Origin: Marinibium conchae
Lineage (GTDB): Bacteria; Pseudomonadota; Gammaproteobacteria; Enterobacterales; Alteromonadaceae
Length of the DNA stretch: 64,000 bases
NCBI RefSeq assembly: GCF_015595035.1
Contig: NZ_JADNRN010000002.1
Span: 1 to 64,000 of the forward strand
Reading direction: 5' to 3'
Under the pieces are notes generated by a model. That model saw only the letters and a list, made by a program, of their open reading frames with translations, did not search any database and was not told the DNA's origin. Below, one piece after another: positions 35,618-44,906 of this stretch (within the stretch, counting starts at the first letter, position 1; the number at the start of each line of letters is the position of its first letter). The position numbers and the translations under genes are program-made.

Positions 35618-36718
35618 ATGGCAGCAATCTACTTCGACATTTTGCATCTTTATTATCTTCCGCAGTTTCTGCCCGTAGCGCGAAAATTGAGAGCGGCAAA
35701 GTGTGACCTGTTATTCGTTGTCCATAACGAGCCCCAAACTGCATCCGTTACCCATAAAGCACTTAACGATGAAGGCTTTTCTTTTCAAGTTGTCGAAAAT
35801 GCAGACCAAGCGAAAGCGCTCTATTTAGATAAAAAACCCAATTGGGTGATATTTGGCAATGCGCCTTGCTCAAGTTATACCGAGCTTCAATCCGAAGGTC
35901 TTAAACTAGCTTATATGCAACATGGAATAGGACCAAAAGCGTGCTACTACGTTACCAGTGAGTTCCCTTTTGATGTTCGTTTTGTTGAGGGCCCTAAGCG
36001 CTTACAACGTCTTAGCGAGATGTTTCCTAACCGCCGTTTTGAAGATGTTGGCTATGCGAAGCTCGATCCCTTGTTTTGCGAGGGGGATTCTGAGCTTGTG
36101 AGTTTAGCCAATGCGGTTGATCTAGCGTCACTTGGCTTAGACCCTAAAAAGTCGACCATCCTATATGCGCCGACTTTTTTCCCATCGAGCATTGAGTGCT
36201 TTAGCGACGACTGGCCAAGTGAAATGTCGGCCTATAACATCATTATAAAACCTCACTTTTTTAGCTACACCAAAAAGAAGTATCATAAACAGCGCGATAA
36301 ATTGGATGCGTGGGCAACACATTCAAACGTTTATATGGGCCCTATCGACTGTTATTCCTTGTTACCTTTTATGGGTCTTGCCGATATCATGCTTTCGGAA
36401 GCTTCTTCAACAGTGTTTGAGTTTGCTGCCTTAGATAAGCCAGTAGTTTGGTGTGATTTCTACAAAGTACGCTGGACCTACCGAGGTATATTCAAATCGC
36501 GACTAACGAAACGCATGGATCCTGACATGAGCATCTTCCATGACATTTGTGAACGCGCGACAGACCCAAAACAAGTCGCGCAGCTAGTAGCACAAAGTCT
36601 TGCTAGTCCGAGCATCAAATCTGCTCAACGTAAAGCAGTCACACTTGATATGGCCGGCAAGACCGACGGCAAATGTAGCAGCAGAATCAGAGACTATTTG
36701 TTAGTTAACTTGGGGTAG
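35618..36718 (+). CDS. CDP-glycerol glycerophosphotransferase family (TagB/TagF-like) protein
   Basis: The 366-residue protein has the GT-B-like layout of TagB/TagF enzymes: LAYMQHGIGPKA in the N-terminal half and ILYAPTFFPSS, IIKPHFFSY, and LSEASSTVFEFAALDKPVVWCDF in the C-terminal half, where the nucleotide and the histidine/serine catalytic region sit. There is no signal peptide. Such enzymes add glycerol phosphate, ribitol phosphate or similar units to surface polymers; the exact donor here is unknown. A second family member lies at 49485. Its last 18 bp overlap the lipoprotein gene on the opposite strand. Confidence 0.82.
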   Translation: MAAIYFDILHLYYLPQFLPVARKLRAAKCDLLFVVHNEPQTASVTHKALNDEGFSFQVVENADQAKALYLDKKPNWVIFGNAPCSSYTELQSEGLKLAYMQHGIGPKACYYVTSEFPFDVRFVEGPKRLQRLSEMFPNRRFEDVGYAKLDPLFCEGDSELVSLANAVDLASLGLDPKKSTILYAPTFFPSSIECFSDDWPSEMSAYNIIIKPHFFSYTKKKYHKQRDKLDAWATHSNVYMGPIDCYSLLPFMGLADIMLSEASSTVFEFAALDKPVVWCDFYKVRWTYRGIFKSRLTKRMDPDMSIFHDICERATDPKQVAQLVAQSLASPSIKSAQRKAVTLDMAGKTDGKCSSRIRDYLLVNLG

Positions 36719-37303
36719 CTGAGCCTTGCTTTCACGTTGCTCATCTTGGCAAATAAAAGGCCCTGCAAGCGACTTCCCAATGTCATATTTACCTTTCAAA
36801 CTAGGATATTGCCTGAACAGCGCTTTCATCGTGCTATCCATGTTATCGCGTAAGGTGATTTTGTAGGGGTAAGAGCTAAAGACGACATAATTATCATAAT
36901 CACCAGTGTGGAAATAGATGTCGCCCACATAAGTTATTTTCCCAGCTTCAACATTAAACTCCCCAACGCAGCTGATATCGGGCTCAATCAATTCGATTCC
37001 TTGCATGTAAACCGCTTTGTCGAATGAGTGCTCGCCTGCTGGCATTGTGATGGGCGCTAAAGTGCTTGCACCTTCGCCTCGAAAACCATGGGGATCGAGT
37101 ATTTTGTTCTTATTATAGGTAACAAAGGTAACTTTAGGCACTTCACCAGATAAATGAACACGGGCAAGCGCTATACCCTCGTCACTGCTTAAGGCTTTTG
37201 CAGGATCGAAGCTAGAAACACATCCACTACTAAATAAAACAAAAAGCATAACTATGAGCAAATTAATGCGCTTAGATTTAGGTAGGTTTACTAAGATGAA
37301 CAT
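36701..37303 (-). CDS. Hypothetical lipoprotein (200 aa)
   Basis: The start is supported by agggag eight bases upstream. A basic n-region (KSKR), hydrophobic core and lipobox SSGC (Cys28) mark a lipoprotein. The mature part includes predicted beta-rich stretches (ITYVGDIYFHTG, YDNYVVFSSYPYKITLRD). The pattern EAGKITYVGDIYF is like that of DUF2846-type envelope proteins, but I am not sure of the family. Tail-to-tail overlap with the TagF-like gene. Function unknown. Confidence 0.7.
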   Translation of the reverse strand: MFILVNLPKSKRINLLIVMLFVLFSSGCVSSFDPAKALSSDEGIALARVHLSGEVPKVTFVTYNKNKILDPHGFRGEGASTLAPITMPAGEHSFDKAVYMQGIELIEPDISCVGEFNVEAGKITYVGDIYFHTGDYDNYVVFSSYPYKITLRDNMDSTMKALFRQYPSLKGKYDIGKSLAGPFICQDEQRESKAQLPQVN

Positions 37304-37470
37304 AACGATAACTCCCTAGTGTGTGATGAGCTTTCCTATTTATCCGAAAAAGTCTTAGCTACTTATTTTTATTATAGTTCAATTATGAGTACTATAGTAA
37401 CGACTGGGTGATATGGTCATCAAAGCATAAAGGCTGCGGTCAAATATAGAGATTCAAGTCTGATTTTTAG

Positions 37471-38190
37471 TTACTTTGGAAGATGAATCGTAATCTTTAG
37501 GGTCTTGTTTGCTATGCCGCCAGTGTTGACATTTAATGTTCCTCCTAGGCTAGTTATTACCAGCTTTACGATGTTTAGGCCTAAGCCCGCGTTAATAGTC
37601 TCGCTATTCGCGGAATTAGCTATTTTAAAAGGGCTTAAAGCATAAGGAATCTGCGTTTCGTCAATGTTATCGTTGGAATCGTGATAAATAAATTCGTGAT
37701 GGCTAACGCCAGAATGGTAGCTAATCGTAATCGTTTTTTCCTTTCCTGACTTCCCGTTATTATGTTCAGCCTCATTTTTGTGAGTAAGAGAGTTAGCGAT
37801 AAGCTCCGTAAAACATACCTGTATAAGGTGTTCATCGCTCAAAACTACAGGCAGAGGTGAAGGGGTAGTGACTAATTTTGAATGTACAGATGAATCAAAT
37901 TTATCAAAACAAGACTGAACAATTGAATTAACATTGCAGTTAGTCATTCTGCTTTCATAAGCTAACAATTTTGCATACTCAGAAAGCCTTTTGAGCTTTT
38001 GTGTTGCCATCTGATTCTCACGCTGAATCAGTAGTAGCCAATTATTTGCACGTTTATCTAAGTGGTCGCCATATTCCTCACCTAACATTTTGATGAGTGT
38101 TGATGCTGCACCAACTGAGCCGCGTAAGTCATGTGATAATGCCCTAAAAAAGACTATAAGTTCGTTTTTTTCCATAATTTTTAAAAGCAT
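37471..38190 (-). CDS. Small sensor-less histidine kinase
   Basis: The 239-residue protein has a phosphoacceptor helix (FFRALSHDLRGSVGAAS, His20), then a dimerisation helix, and a HATPase_c domain with N-box TELIANSLTH, and G-box GLGLNIVKLVITSLGG. It lacks a sensor or membrane domain, so input must come from a partner. It lies 26 bp downstream of the CheB-CheR-PAS-REC gene on the same strand, and looks like the detached kinase part of that multidomain sensor; the REC domain of the hybrid is the obvious phosphate acceptor. Met6 is an alternative start. Confidence 0.88.
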   Translation of the reverse strand: MLLKIMEKNELIVFFRALSHDLRGSVGAASTLIKMLGEEYGDHLDKRANNWLLLIQRENQMATQKLKRLSEYAKLLAYESRMTNCNVNSIVQSCFDKFDSSVHSKLVTTPSPLPVVLSDEHLIQVCFTELIANSLTHKNEAEHNNGKSGKEKTITISYHSGVSHHEFIYHDSNDNIDETQIPYALSPFKIANSANSETINAGLGLNIVKLVITSLGGTLNVNTGGIANKTLKITIHLPK

Positions 38191-38216
38191 ATACCCCAGT
38201 AATTAACGTTCACAGA

Positions 38217-41200
38217 CTACAAGGCTTCCTTTTGACTCACTTTATCAATGATAAGATTGTTAATATGTTGATCTATCTGATGACGTCTCACGGCGAACCG
38301 AACACTTCGTGTTAATAGTGCTGGCGAAAGATCGTCTTTTTCTATTAAATCTAAGGCTCCATGTGAAAATAATAGTGGCGTTAGTTCATCTGTGGCATCT
38401 CCAGTAATCACAATTACTGGAATATCGATATTCTTATCAGCGAGCTTATCAATAAAATCTAGAGCGGTTTCGCCTTCTAGGAAGTAATCAGAAATACATA
38501 CATCTATACTTTGATTGTGAATATGCTCAAAAGCTTCATCAATACTAGTGCTTTTAAACACAGTGCAAGCATATCCTGTAACCTTGGAAATTTGATGTTC
38601 TAGTAGCTCAAGGTAACTGGCGCTATCATCAAGTATTAATATATTTACCTGTTTTTTGAATGGTCCAGTGTCAAGCATTTCCAATGCATTATTTACGCTA
38701 GATCTCAGTTGTTTGTAAGCTACTACCATTCCCATTTCCATATAACGCACTTGCGAGATATCTGTAAAGGTAATAGCTACGCCCTTGGTCATTGATATAT
38801 CACTGTAATTGTAAGAATTTACAGTGATTCGAAGAACCTGTTTATTATCAAGAGTAAGCTCTCGTTCTAGCATCTTGCCACTTCTTGCAACAACACTCAC
38901 ATCAGATAGTAAATCATTATATTGTATGTTGTTAGAAATGTGATGGATTGGCCTGTTAACATCATTTTCTTGCAGGTTAATGTAGGTCTTAACTGCATCG
39001 GTGTAGCGTCTTACATTCAAGTTTTCGTCAAGGAAAATAATACCGATGTTAGATAATAATAGTACTTCATCTAAATCACCATTTGCCTGAGAAATTTGAA
39101 GTATCTTCTCTTGAAACTCAGAGTTTACTGTATGCAACTCTTCATTCACAGACTGAAGCTCTTCGTTAGTGCTTTGAAGCTCCTCATTAGCAGACATCAA
39201 CTCTTCGTTAGCTGATTGAAGCTCTTCGTTAGTGGTTTCTAATTCCTCTATTGTGACTTGGAGATGTTCTTTATTGAATTTAAGTTCAAGTTCAAGATCC
39301 TCAATACGCTGATTAGCTAGTTGGTTTACATCAAATCGTTCTGCTTGAACTGAACTAACTGGTGCAAAGCTGACTTGTTCAAATATTAACCAAAAGAAGC
39401 CGGGGGCCGACGCCAAATCATGCTCTTTTATGTACTTTACTCGCAGGTTAAAGGTAATTTCACCTTCTCGCGAGTTAGTGACTATGTCTGAATAGTAGAC
39501 TTCTTCGTTTTTGTGACGTGCCCTTTGTAATGCTGATGACAAGGCAATGCAGATGTCGTCATTCACTAAATCAGTAATTGCAGTGCTAATTCTTCCAGGT
39601 GGCAAGCGGCGAGTGTAATTCCCTAAATCGCCATACACATGGATAGCTTGAAGTTCGTCATTTAGTATTATGCAGGGGCAAACGAATTGAGTAATTAGGG
39701 CTTCGTTAATGAAGTTCAATCCGTTATCAGAATGACTACCTCCCCGATAACTTTTCATTAAGTCTGTGATAGTAGGAATATTTGTATTTACTTTTGATAC
39801 TGTTTTATTTATTTTCGAGCTTGTAACAATTGGTAGCTTAACGTCATCGACTTTTTGATAAATCTTACTTCTTTCTTCGACAACTTTGAAATGAGAGTCG
39901 AGTTCGCCGAGATTTTCTGATGAACCTAGAAACAGGTAGCCGCGAGCTTTGAGCGCAAAATAGAGTGAAGATAAGACTCTCTTTTGTGCTTCGTTCTGAA
40001 AGTAGATTAAGACGTTTCTACACGTAACTAAATCGATGTTTGAGAAAGGAGGATCTGTAATCACGTTGTGAGTTGCAAAAACGACTTTATTGCGAATACT
40101 TTGATTAACTTGGTAGCCTCCGCCAACTGCATCGGAGAAGTAGGTTTTAAGAATATAGGGCGCTACATCATTTTCAATTTCTGCAGTGTAAACACCTGCG
40201 CTAGCCTCATTGATTGCTGCAGGGTTTACGTCAGTGGCAAACACTTTAACCTCGCGTATTAACGCTTGCTTTCTTAGCTCTTCTTCAACCATTATAGCAA
40301 TTGAGTATGCTTCTTCGCCCGATGAGCATGCCGCTACCCAAATCCGAATTAAGGAATTCTGCTGCGAATGTTTCACAATATTAGGGATAGCGATATTCCG
40401 AATATTTTCAAACGCCTTATCATCTCTAAAGAAGCGTGTAACGCCAATCAGTAGTTCTTTACTTAGCGCCTGAACTTCATAAATATCTTTAAAAAGTAAC
40501 GTTAGGTAATCACGCAGAGATGCGATCTGTTTTATTGTCATCCTTCTTTCAATTCTTCGAGCAATTGTACCTACTTTATACTTTGAAAAATCGATATCGC
40601 TTTTTATTTTAAGTAAGTTGAAAATTTCATTCATGACTTCTTTTGACGAAACAATATCTTTTTGTACACTTTCAGTTTGCCCATTTACGAGAGGATGGTT
40701 GATGTACTGCGCAAGCTTTTCACCAATATCTTCTGGGCGTAAAATCAAGTCGACTATACCGGTGTTTATTGCGCTATTTGGCATGCCATCGAACTTTGCA
40801 CTTTCAGGCTCTTGGGCAACCACAAGAGCACCAACTTCTTTTAAAGCTTTGATTCCCCGGCTCCCATCAGAACCAGTTCCGGAAAGAATAACGCCAATGG
40901 CAAGGTGTTGTTGGTCTTCTGCAAGTGAGCGAAAGAAGATATCTATTGGGAGGTTTAAACCACTATCAGCAATTTTTTCCGTTAATTGTAATTCGCCCTT
41001 GGCGACGATCATGCTTTTTTTAGGAGGCAGAAGATAAATTGTATTTGCTTTGGTTTTTACCCCATCTGTCACGTTCTCAATATGCATGGAAGTATGTTTA
41101 CTAAGTAGCTCTAACATCATACTTTTGAAGTTAGGTGATAAATGCTGAACTATGACAAAGCATGCGCCCGTATCAACAGGAAGATTTTGCAATACGATCT

Positions 41201-41294
41201 GTAAAGCTTCCAAGCCCCCCGCAGAGGTGCCTATTCCAATATAATGACTAGGAGTATCCATTTTGTCTTGGTCGTCTTTTGACCCACTACTCAT
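38217..41294 (-). CDS. CheB-CheR-PAS-REC hybrid signalling protein
   Basis: Domain order: CheB methylesterase (about 15-190, catalytic Ser24, His51, Asp143), CheR methyltransferase (about 215-480, with VAACSSGEEAYSIA and NVLIYF), a PAS-like segment (about 520-650), a long coiled coil with a NEELQSx heptad repeated about seven times (about 655-730), a PAS domain, and a C-terminal receiver (880-1000; acidic pair Asp889-Asp890, phosphoacceptor Asp936, Lys986). This is the CheBR-fusion sensor type, usually ending in a histidine kinase; here the kinase is a separate gene just downstream. It may link methyl-type adaptation chemistry to the neighbouring c-di-GMP enzyme. Confidence 0.92.
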   Translation of the reverse strand: MSSGSKDDQDKMDTPSHYIGIGTSAGGLEALQIVLQNLPVDTGACFVIVQHLSPNFKSMMLELLSKHTSMHIENVTDGVKTKANTIYLLPPKKSMIVAKGELQLTEKIADSGLNLPIDIFFRSLAEDQQHLAIGVILSGTGSDGSRGIKALKEVGALVVAQEPESAKFDGMPNSAINTGIVDLILRPEDIGEKLAQYINHPLVNGQTESVQKDIVSSKEVMNEIFNLLKIKSDIDFSKYKVGTIARRIERRMTIKQIASLRDYLTLLFKDIYEVQALSKELLIGVTRFFRDDKAFENIRNIAIPNIVKHSQQNSLIRIWVAACSSGEEAYSIAIMVEEELRKQALIREVKVFATDVNPAAINEASAGVYTAEIENDVAPYILKTYFSDAVGGGYQVNQSIRNKVVFATHNVITDPPFSNIDLVTCRNVLIYFQNEAQKRVLSSLYFALKARGYLFLGSSENLGELDSHFKVVEERSKIYQKVDDVKLPIVTSSKINKTVSKVNTNIPTITDLMKSYRGGSHSDNGLNFINEALITQFVCPCIILNDELQAIHVYGDLGNYTRRLPPGRISTAITDLVNDDICIALSSALQRARHKNEEVYYSDIVTNSREGEITFNLRVKYIKEHDLASAPGFFWLIFEQVSFAPVSSVQAERFDVNQLANQRIEDLELELKFNKEHLQVTIEELETTNEELQSANEELMSANEELQSTNEELQSVNEELHTVNSEFQEKILQISQANGDLDEVLLLSNIGIIFLDENLNVRRYTDAVKTYINLQENDVNRPIHHISNNIQYNDLLSDVSVVARSGKMLERELTLDNKQVLRITVNSYNYSDISMTKGVAITFTDISQVRYMEMGMVVAYKQLRSSVNNALEMLDTGPFKKQVNILILDDSASYLELLEHQISKVTGYACTVFKSTSIDEAFEHIHNQSIDVCISDYFLEGETALDFIDKLADKNIDIPVIVITGDATDELTPLLFSHGALDLIEKDDLSPALLTRSVRFAVRRHQIDQHINNLIIDKVSQKEAL

Positions 41295-41465
41295 ACTTTG
41301 CTACCCTCAGGAACTGGTTTATGAACTCTTGAAAAATATACTTTAGTCTAATTTTTACTGTTAAATCAGGCTTTTGAAGCTAGTCTATCATCTTTTGAAA
41401 CTAGATTTTAATCAACCCGATTGACCAAAAATAACTGTATTTTTTAAATCTGGAATGATGAAGAT

Positions 41466-44147
41466 ATGGAAAACGAAGCACGTCGTGAATTATCTCAAGC
41501 AAATTCGATTACCGATGATACGAAAAAGTTTGAAAGAAGGGCTTATCAAGCTACCCGCGATGCTATCGAAAATATTCAAGAATCGTTATTTGACCCAGAT
41601 GCATCTGACACCATTTTCGCACGTTTGATAAAGCATTTGGTATTGATATCAGATTGTAAGTACGGTGTTTGTTATTTGTCAGGTGAAAATGCAGAGTTCC
41701 CGATCCTTACCGGTGCGGATTTGCTTCCCTTGTACCATGATTCAAAGAAAGACTTTATAAACAAAAAAGTATTATCTGCTTGGGTAGGACAAAAGAGTGT
41801 TCTTACAAGCCCTGTTTACTACAACAGCCCTATCCCTAAAGCGACTAAAACGCTCTTAATTGATCCTGACAATATATCGTCCCTAATGTTATTACCAATT
41901 TTAGTGCATAAAGAACTGAGAGCCATCTGCATCCTCGGTGATAAGGATAAACAATTTTCGTCAACGATATTATCCAAAATACGACCAGTATTAGACGCAG
42001 TTGTATGCACCTTGCAAAGTGCTGAAACAGTGAGAGGCAATTTTTCTGGCTTAAATCAAGACCTTGCTCACAATCGCTATTTGAGCAGTTTGATATCATC
42101 GTCGCCAATAGGCGTTTTAGTCATTGACTCTAATTCCACAATTGTTCTTAGTAACCCTGCTGCTCAAGATATCTTTGACCCAGACGCAATAAAAATGGAT
42201 CACTCTAGCCAACTGAGTTTAGCGGGTACTAACATTCATAAGTTTTTCCCTTGCTATGAGGCTTTTTTCCAATGGTCGAATCAGCACGATAAAACTAACT
42301 TAGAAGATGATACACATGGCCCTCGTATATGGGAGTATCAGACAGCCCATAAAATGGACGGGACCACCTGCACCGTTAATTTAACACTATTCCGATACAA
42401 TCAAGGCTTGCAGCGTTATACAACGATGCAAATTCAAGATATTACGCTTTTTCAGGCTAAGTCGGATGAATACAAAAGTACGTCACAACAATTAAATGCA
42501 TTAACCCAATTGGCTCCGGTAGGAATTATTCGCGTTTCAGTAGATTGGAACTGCATATTTTCAAACGAAAAGTGGTGTGAGTTTACTGGGCTTTCACATG
42601 AAGAAAGTACAGGCCGAGAGTGGATAAATGCGATTCATCCCAGCGATGTTAGCGAGCTCCTTATGTCTATAAGGAATGCACTTCAGCTAGGCCACGATTT
42701 TAATCAAGAGGTCCGTTTAGTATCACCGTTGGGTGCTACTCGCTGGGTTGATTTTAGTATGCGAGTATTGTTTGACGAAGATGGCGAAATAGAAGGTTTC
42801 CTCGGAACCTGTAATGACGTTACTGAGCGCTATGTTAATCAAGAAAAACTAAAACATATAGCAGACTTTGATAGTTTAACAGGTTTGGCTACACGATTAC
42901 TTTTCCAAGATCGACTGCAACGCGCTTTCTATGATTCTGAAAGAGACAACTCTATTGTATCAATCTTTTTCCTAGACCTTGATGGCTTCAAGGACGTAAA
43001 TGATACATTAGGGCATGATGTAGGCGACATATTACTTCAAAAAGTAGCGGATCGCCTTATGAATACTCTTCGTAAAAATGATACTGTTGCCCGGTTTGGC
43101 GGTGACGAATTTGTTGTAATGTTGGGTCATGATGAGCAGATTGCAGAAGTAGTTGTAGTTGCAAATAAAGTTATAGAAGCCGTTGCTAAGCCTTATGTTA
43201 TTGGTGAACAAGAAATATACATCACCACAAGCCTGGGAATTGCACAAGGAACAATGCCGGATACGACACCTGAAACCTTGCTGAAGAATGCCGATTTCGC
43301 ACTCTACAGTGCGAAAAAAGAGGGTAAAAATAAGTTTCAACTTTTTAATGAAGTTCTGGAAGCAAACTCTAAGTCGCGAATTAATTTGATGAATGATATG
43401 CGCAGTGGTCTAAAAAGAGACCGTTTTGTTCTGCATTACCAACCGATTTGCGACGTTGTAACTGGTAAGGTTTCGGGTTTTGAGGCTCTGTTACGATTCA
43501 AGGATAAAGAAGATAACCTAGTTAGCCCTTTACAGTTTATACCACTACTGGAAGAAAGTAATTTGATTGCTGAGGTTGGCGCTTGGGCTGTTAATGAGGT
43601 TTGCTATCAATTAGCTCAGTGGAAGTCGTTCGGCGTATTTCCTATTGATGGGTACATATCATTTAATGTTTCAGCAAAGCAACTCAATAATGACTCACTG
43701 GTCGACACTATTAAGCAAGCTTGCGACAAATATGAGGTTGAACCTAGCTCTTTGGTAATGGAGCTAACTGAATCGGTTATTATTAATAAGCAAAACCGCG
43801 TTAGAACGATATTGGAAAACATACAGGCTATGGGCGTGAGGCTTGCCCTAGATGACTTTGGTACTGGCTACTCATCGCTTAGCTACTTACAACATTTTTC
43901 GTTCAATATCATCAAAATTGACAAAAGTTTCGTAGATGATCTCTCCGAACAAGGGAATGATGTAAAAATAGTAAAAGCAATAATTGCTCTTGCTTCTTCA
44001 TTGGAACTTAAAGTGATTGCAGAGGGAGTTGAAACTAAGCTAGGTCGAGACAAGATAAGGGAATTGGGTTCCCACTACATCCAAGGCTTCTATATCAGCC
44101 GGCCACTGCTTGCTACCAAAGTAATAGACTATTTAGCTCAAGACTAG
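41466..44147 (+). CDS. GAF-PAS-PAS-GGDEF-EAL c-di-GMP enzyme
   Basis: A soluble 893-residue protein: GAF (about 25-190), PAS (about 205-335), PAS with PAC (about 345-460, AFTGLSHEESTGREW-like segment), GGDEF (about 465-630) and EAL (about 640-890). The diguanylate cyclase signature is GGDEF with an upstream inhibitory I-site RKND five residues before it. The phosphodiesterase side is complete: FEALLR, DDFGTGYSSLSYL, IKIDKSF and IAEGVET. Both activities are therefore possible, with product inhibition. It is divergent from the CheBR hybrid across 171 bp, and the pair with the histidine kinase probably forms a functional unit. Confidence 0.93.
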   Translation: MENEARRELSQANSITDDTKKFERRAYQATRDAIENIQESLFDPDASDTIFARLIKHLVLISDCKYGVCYLSGENAEFPILTGADLLPLYHDSKKDFINKKVLSAWVGQKSVLTSPVYYNSPIPKATKTLLIDPDNISSLMLLPILVHKELRAICILGDKDKQFSSTILSKIRPVLDAVVCTLQSAETVRGNFSGLNQDLAHNRYLSSLISSSPIGVLVIDSNSTIVLSNPAAQDIFDPDAIKMDHSSQLSLAGTNIHKFFPCYEAFFQWSNQHDKTNLEDDTHGPRIWEYQTAHKMDGTTCTVNLTLFRYNQGLQRYTTMQIQDITLFQAKSDEYKSTSQQLNALTQLAPVGIIRVSVDWNCIFSNEKWCEFTGLSHEESTGREWINAIHPSDVSELLMSIRNALQLGHDFNQEVRLVSPLGATRWVDFSMRVLFDEDGEIEGFLGTCNDVTERYVNQEKLKHIADFDSLTGLATRLLFQDRLQRAFYDSERDNSIVSIFFLDLDGFKDVNDTLGHDVGDILLQKVADRLMNTLRKNDTVARFGGDEFVVMLGHDEQIAEVVVVANKVIEAVAKPYVIGEQEIYITTSLGIAQGTMPDTTPETLLKNADFALYSAKKEGKNKFQLFNEVLEANSKSRINLMNDMRSGLKRDRFVLHYQPICDVVTGKVSGFEALLRFKDKEDNLVSPLQFIPLLEESNLIAEVGAWAVNEVCYQLAQWKSFGVFPIDGYISFNVSAKQLNNDSLVDTIKQACDKYEVEPSSLVMELTESVIINKQNRVRTILENIQAMGVRLALDDFGTGYSSLSYLQHFSFNIIKIDKSFVDDLSEQGNDVKIVKAIIALASSLELKVIAEGVETKLGRDKIRELGSHYIQGFYISRPLLATKVIDYLAQD

Positions 44148-44203
44148 AAGTGTAATAATACGCAAGTAGTTGACAATTTGTATCTTGCATTTGCGCTCAA
44201 ACT

Positions 44204-44274
44204 GAGGAATTTTGGAGGCATCGACAATGTGGCCGGACTAGCTAAAAATGTCAAGCCATCCTCCGTTAATCCTC
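44204..44274. other. Nested imperfect inverted repeat between convergent genes
   Basis: Three nested arm pairs can fold into one long interrupted stem: gagga/tcctc (204-208, 270-274), ggagg/cctcc (214-218, 260-264) and gaca/tgtc (223-226, 249-252), all relative to 44000. It lies between the GGDEF-EAL gene and slmA. It may act as a bidirectional terminator or encode a structured RNA; no T-run is seen. Confidence 0.4.
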
Positions 44275-44289
44275 TATTTCAAACAAAAA

Positions 44290-44883
44290 CTAATTAGCAA
44301 AAAATTGTGTTTTTACTGCTGACCAGTATTCACCAAACTGTTGGGTTGGTGTACGTTGGAATTTACTTCGCACAAATTGATTTATTTTGCCATCTACAAA
44401 GCAAATCATCATATTCGCTAAGATACCTTCGTCTACCTCCAAGGCCTTGCCTTCTCGCAGTTTACGTTCGCGCAATATTTGCTTAATTTGAGTTTCTAAA
44501 CGCTCGAAGAGTTTCGCTATGCGCTCGCGGAGTCGCTCTTGTTCGCCTAACAATGCGTCGCCGTTGAGTATACGAGTGATTCCTGGGTTTTTCTCAGCGA
44601 AACCAAGAATGAGATGCATGATTAACTGACATCTTACCGCAGCCTCTTTTTCTTCTTCCATGATTTTATTAATACGCGAGAATAAGGTTTCTTCAATAAA
44701 TTCAATTAGGCCTTCAAACATTCGGGCTTTGCTAGGGAAGTGACGATAGAGTGCGGCTTCAGAAACACCTACTTCTGCAGCCAGCTTCGCGGTAGTGATG
44801 CGTTGGCCATGATTGTGCTCTAACATTCCTGCTAGGGCTTGCAGGATCTGTGCGCGCCTGTTGGGTCTTTTTGTTGCGGGCAT
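44290..44883 (-). CDS. slmA: Nucleoid occlusion factor SlmA
   Basis: SlmA is a TetR-family protein that binds chromosomal SBS sites and blocks FtsZ ring assembly over the nucleoid. The 197-residue sequence matches the family from end to end: [16 protein letters not shown], the helix-turn-helix [37 protein letters not shown], and [14 protein letters not shown]. Length equals E. coli SlmA within one residue. It follows coaBC by 23 bp on the same strand and is probably cotranscribed with it. Confidence 0.96.
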   Translation of the reverse strand: MPATKRPNRRAQILQALAGMLEHNHGQRITTAKLAAEVGVSEAALYRHFPSKARMFEGLIEFIEETLFSRINKIMEEEKEAAVRCQLIMHLILGFAEKNPGITRILNGDALLGEQERLRERIAKLFERLETQIKQILRERKLREGKALEVDEGILANMMICFVDGKINQFVRSKFQRTPTQQFGEYWSAVKTQFFAN

Positions 44884-44906
44884 GATGGTACCTATTAGCT
44901 TTTTTA

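Noticed and set aside
44214-44246. ggagg followed by ATG and a four-codon minigene
   Set aside because: Too short to be coding; the ggagg is an arm of the inverted repeat.
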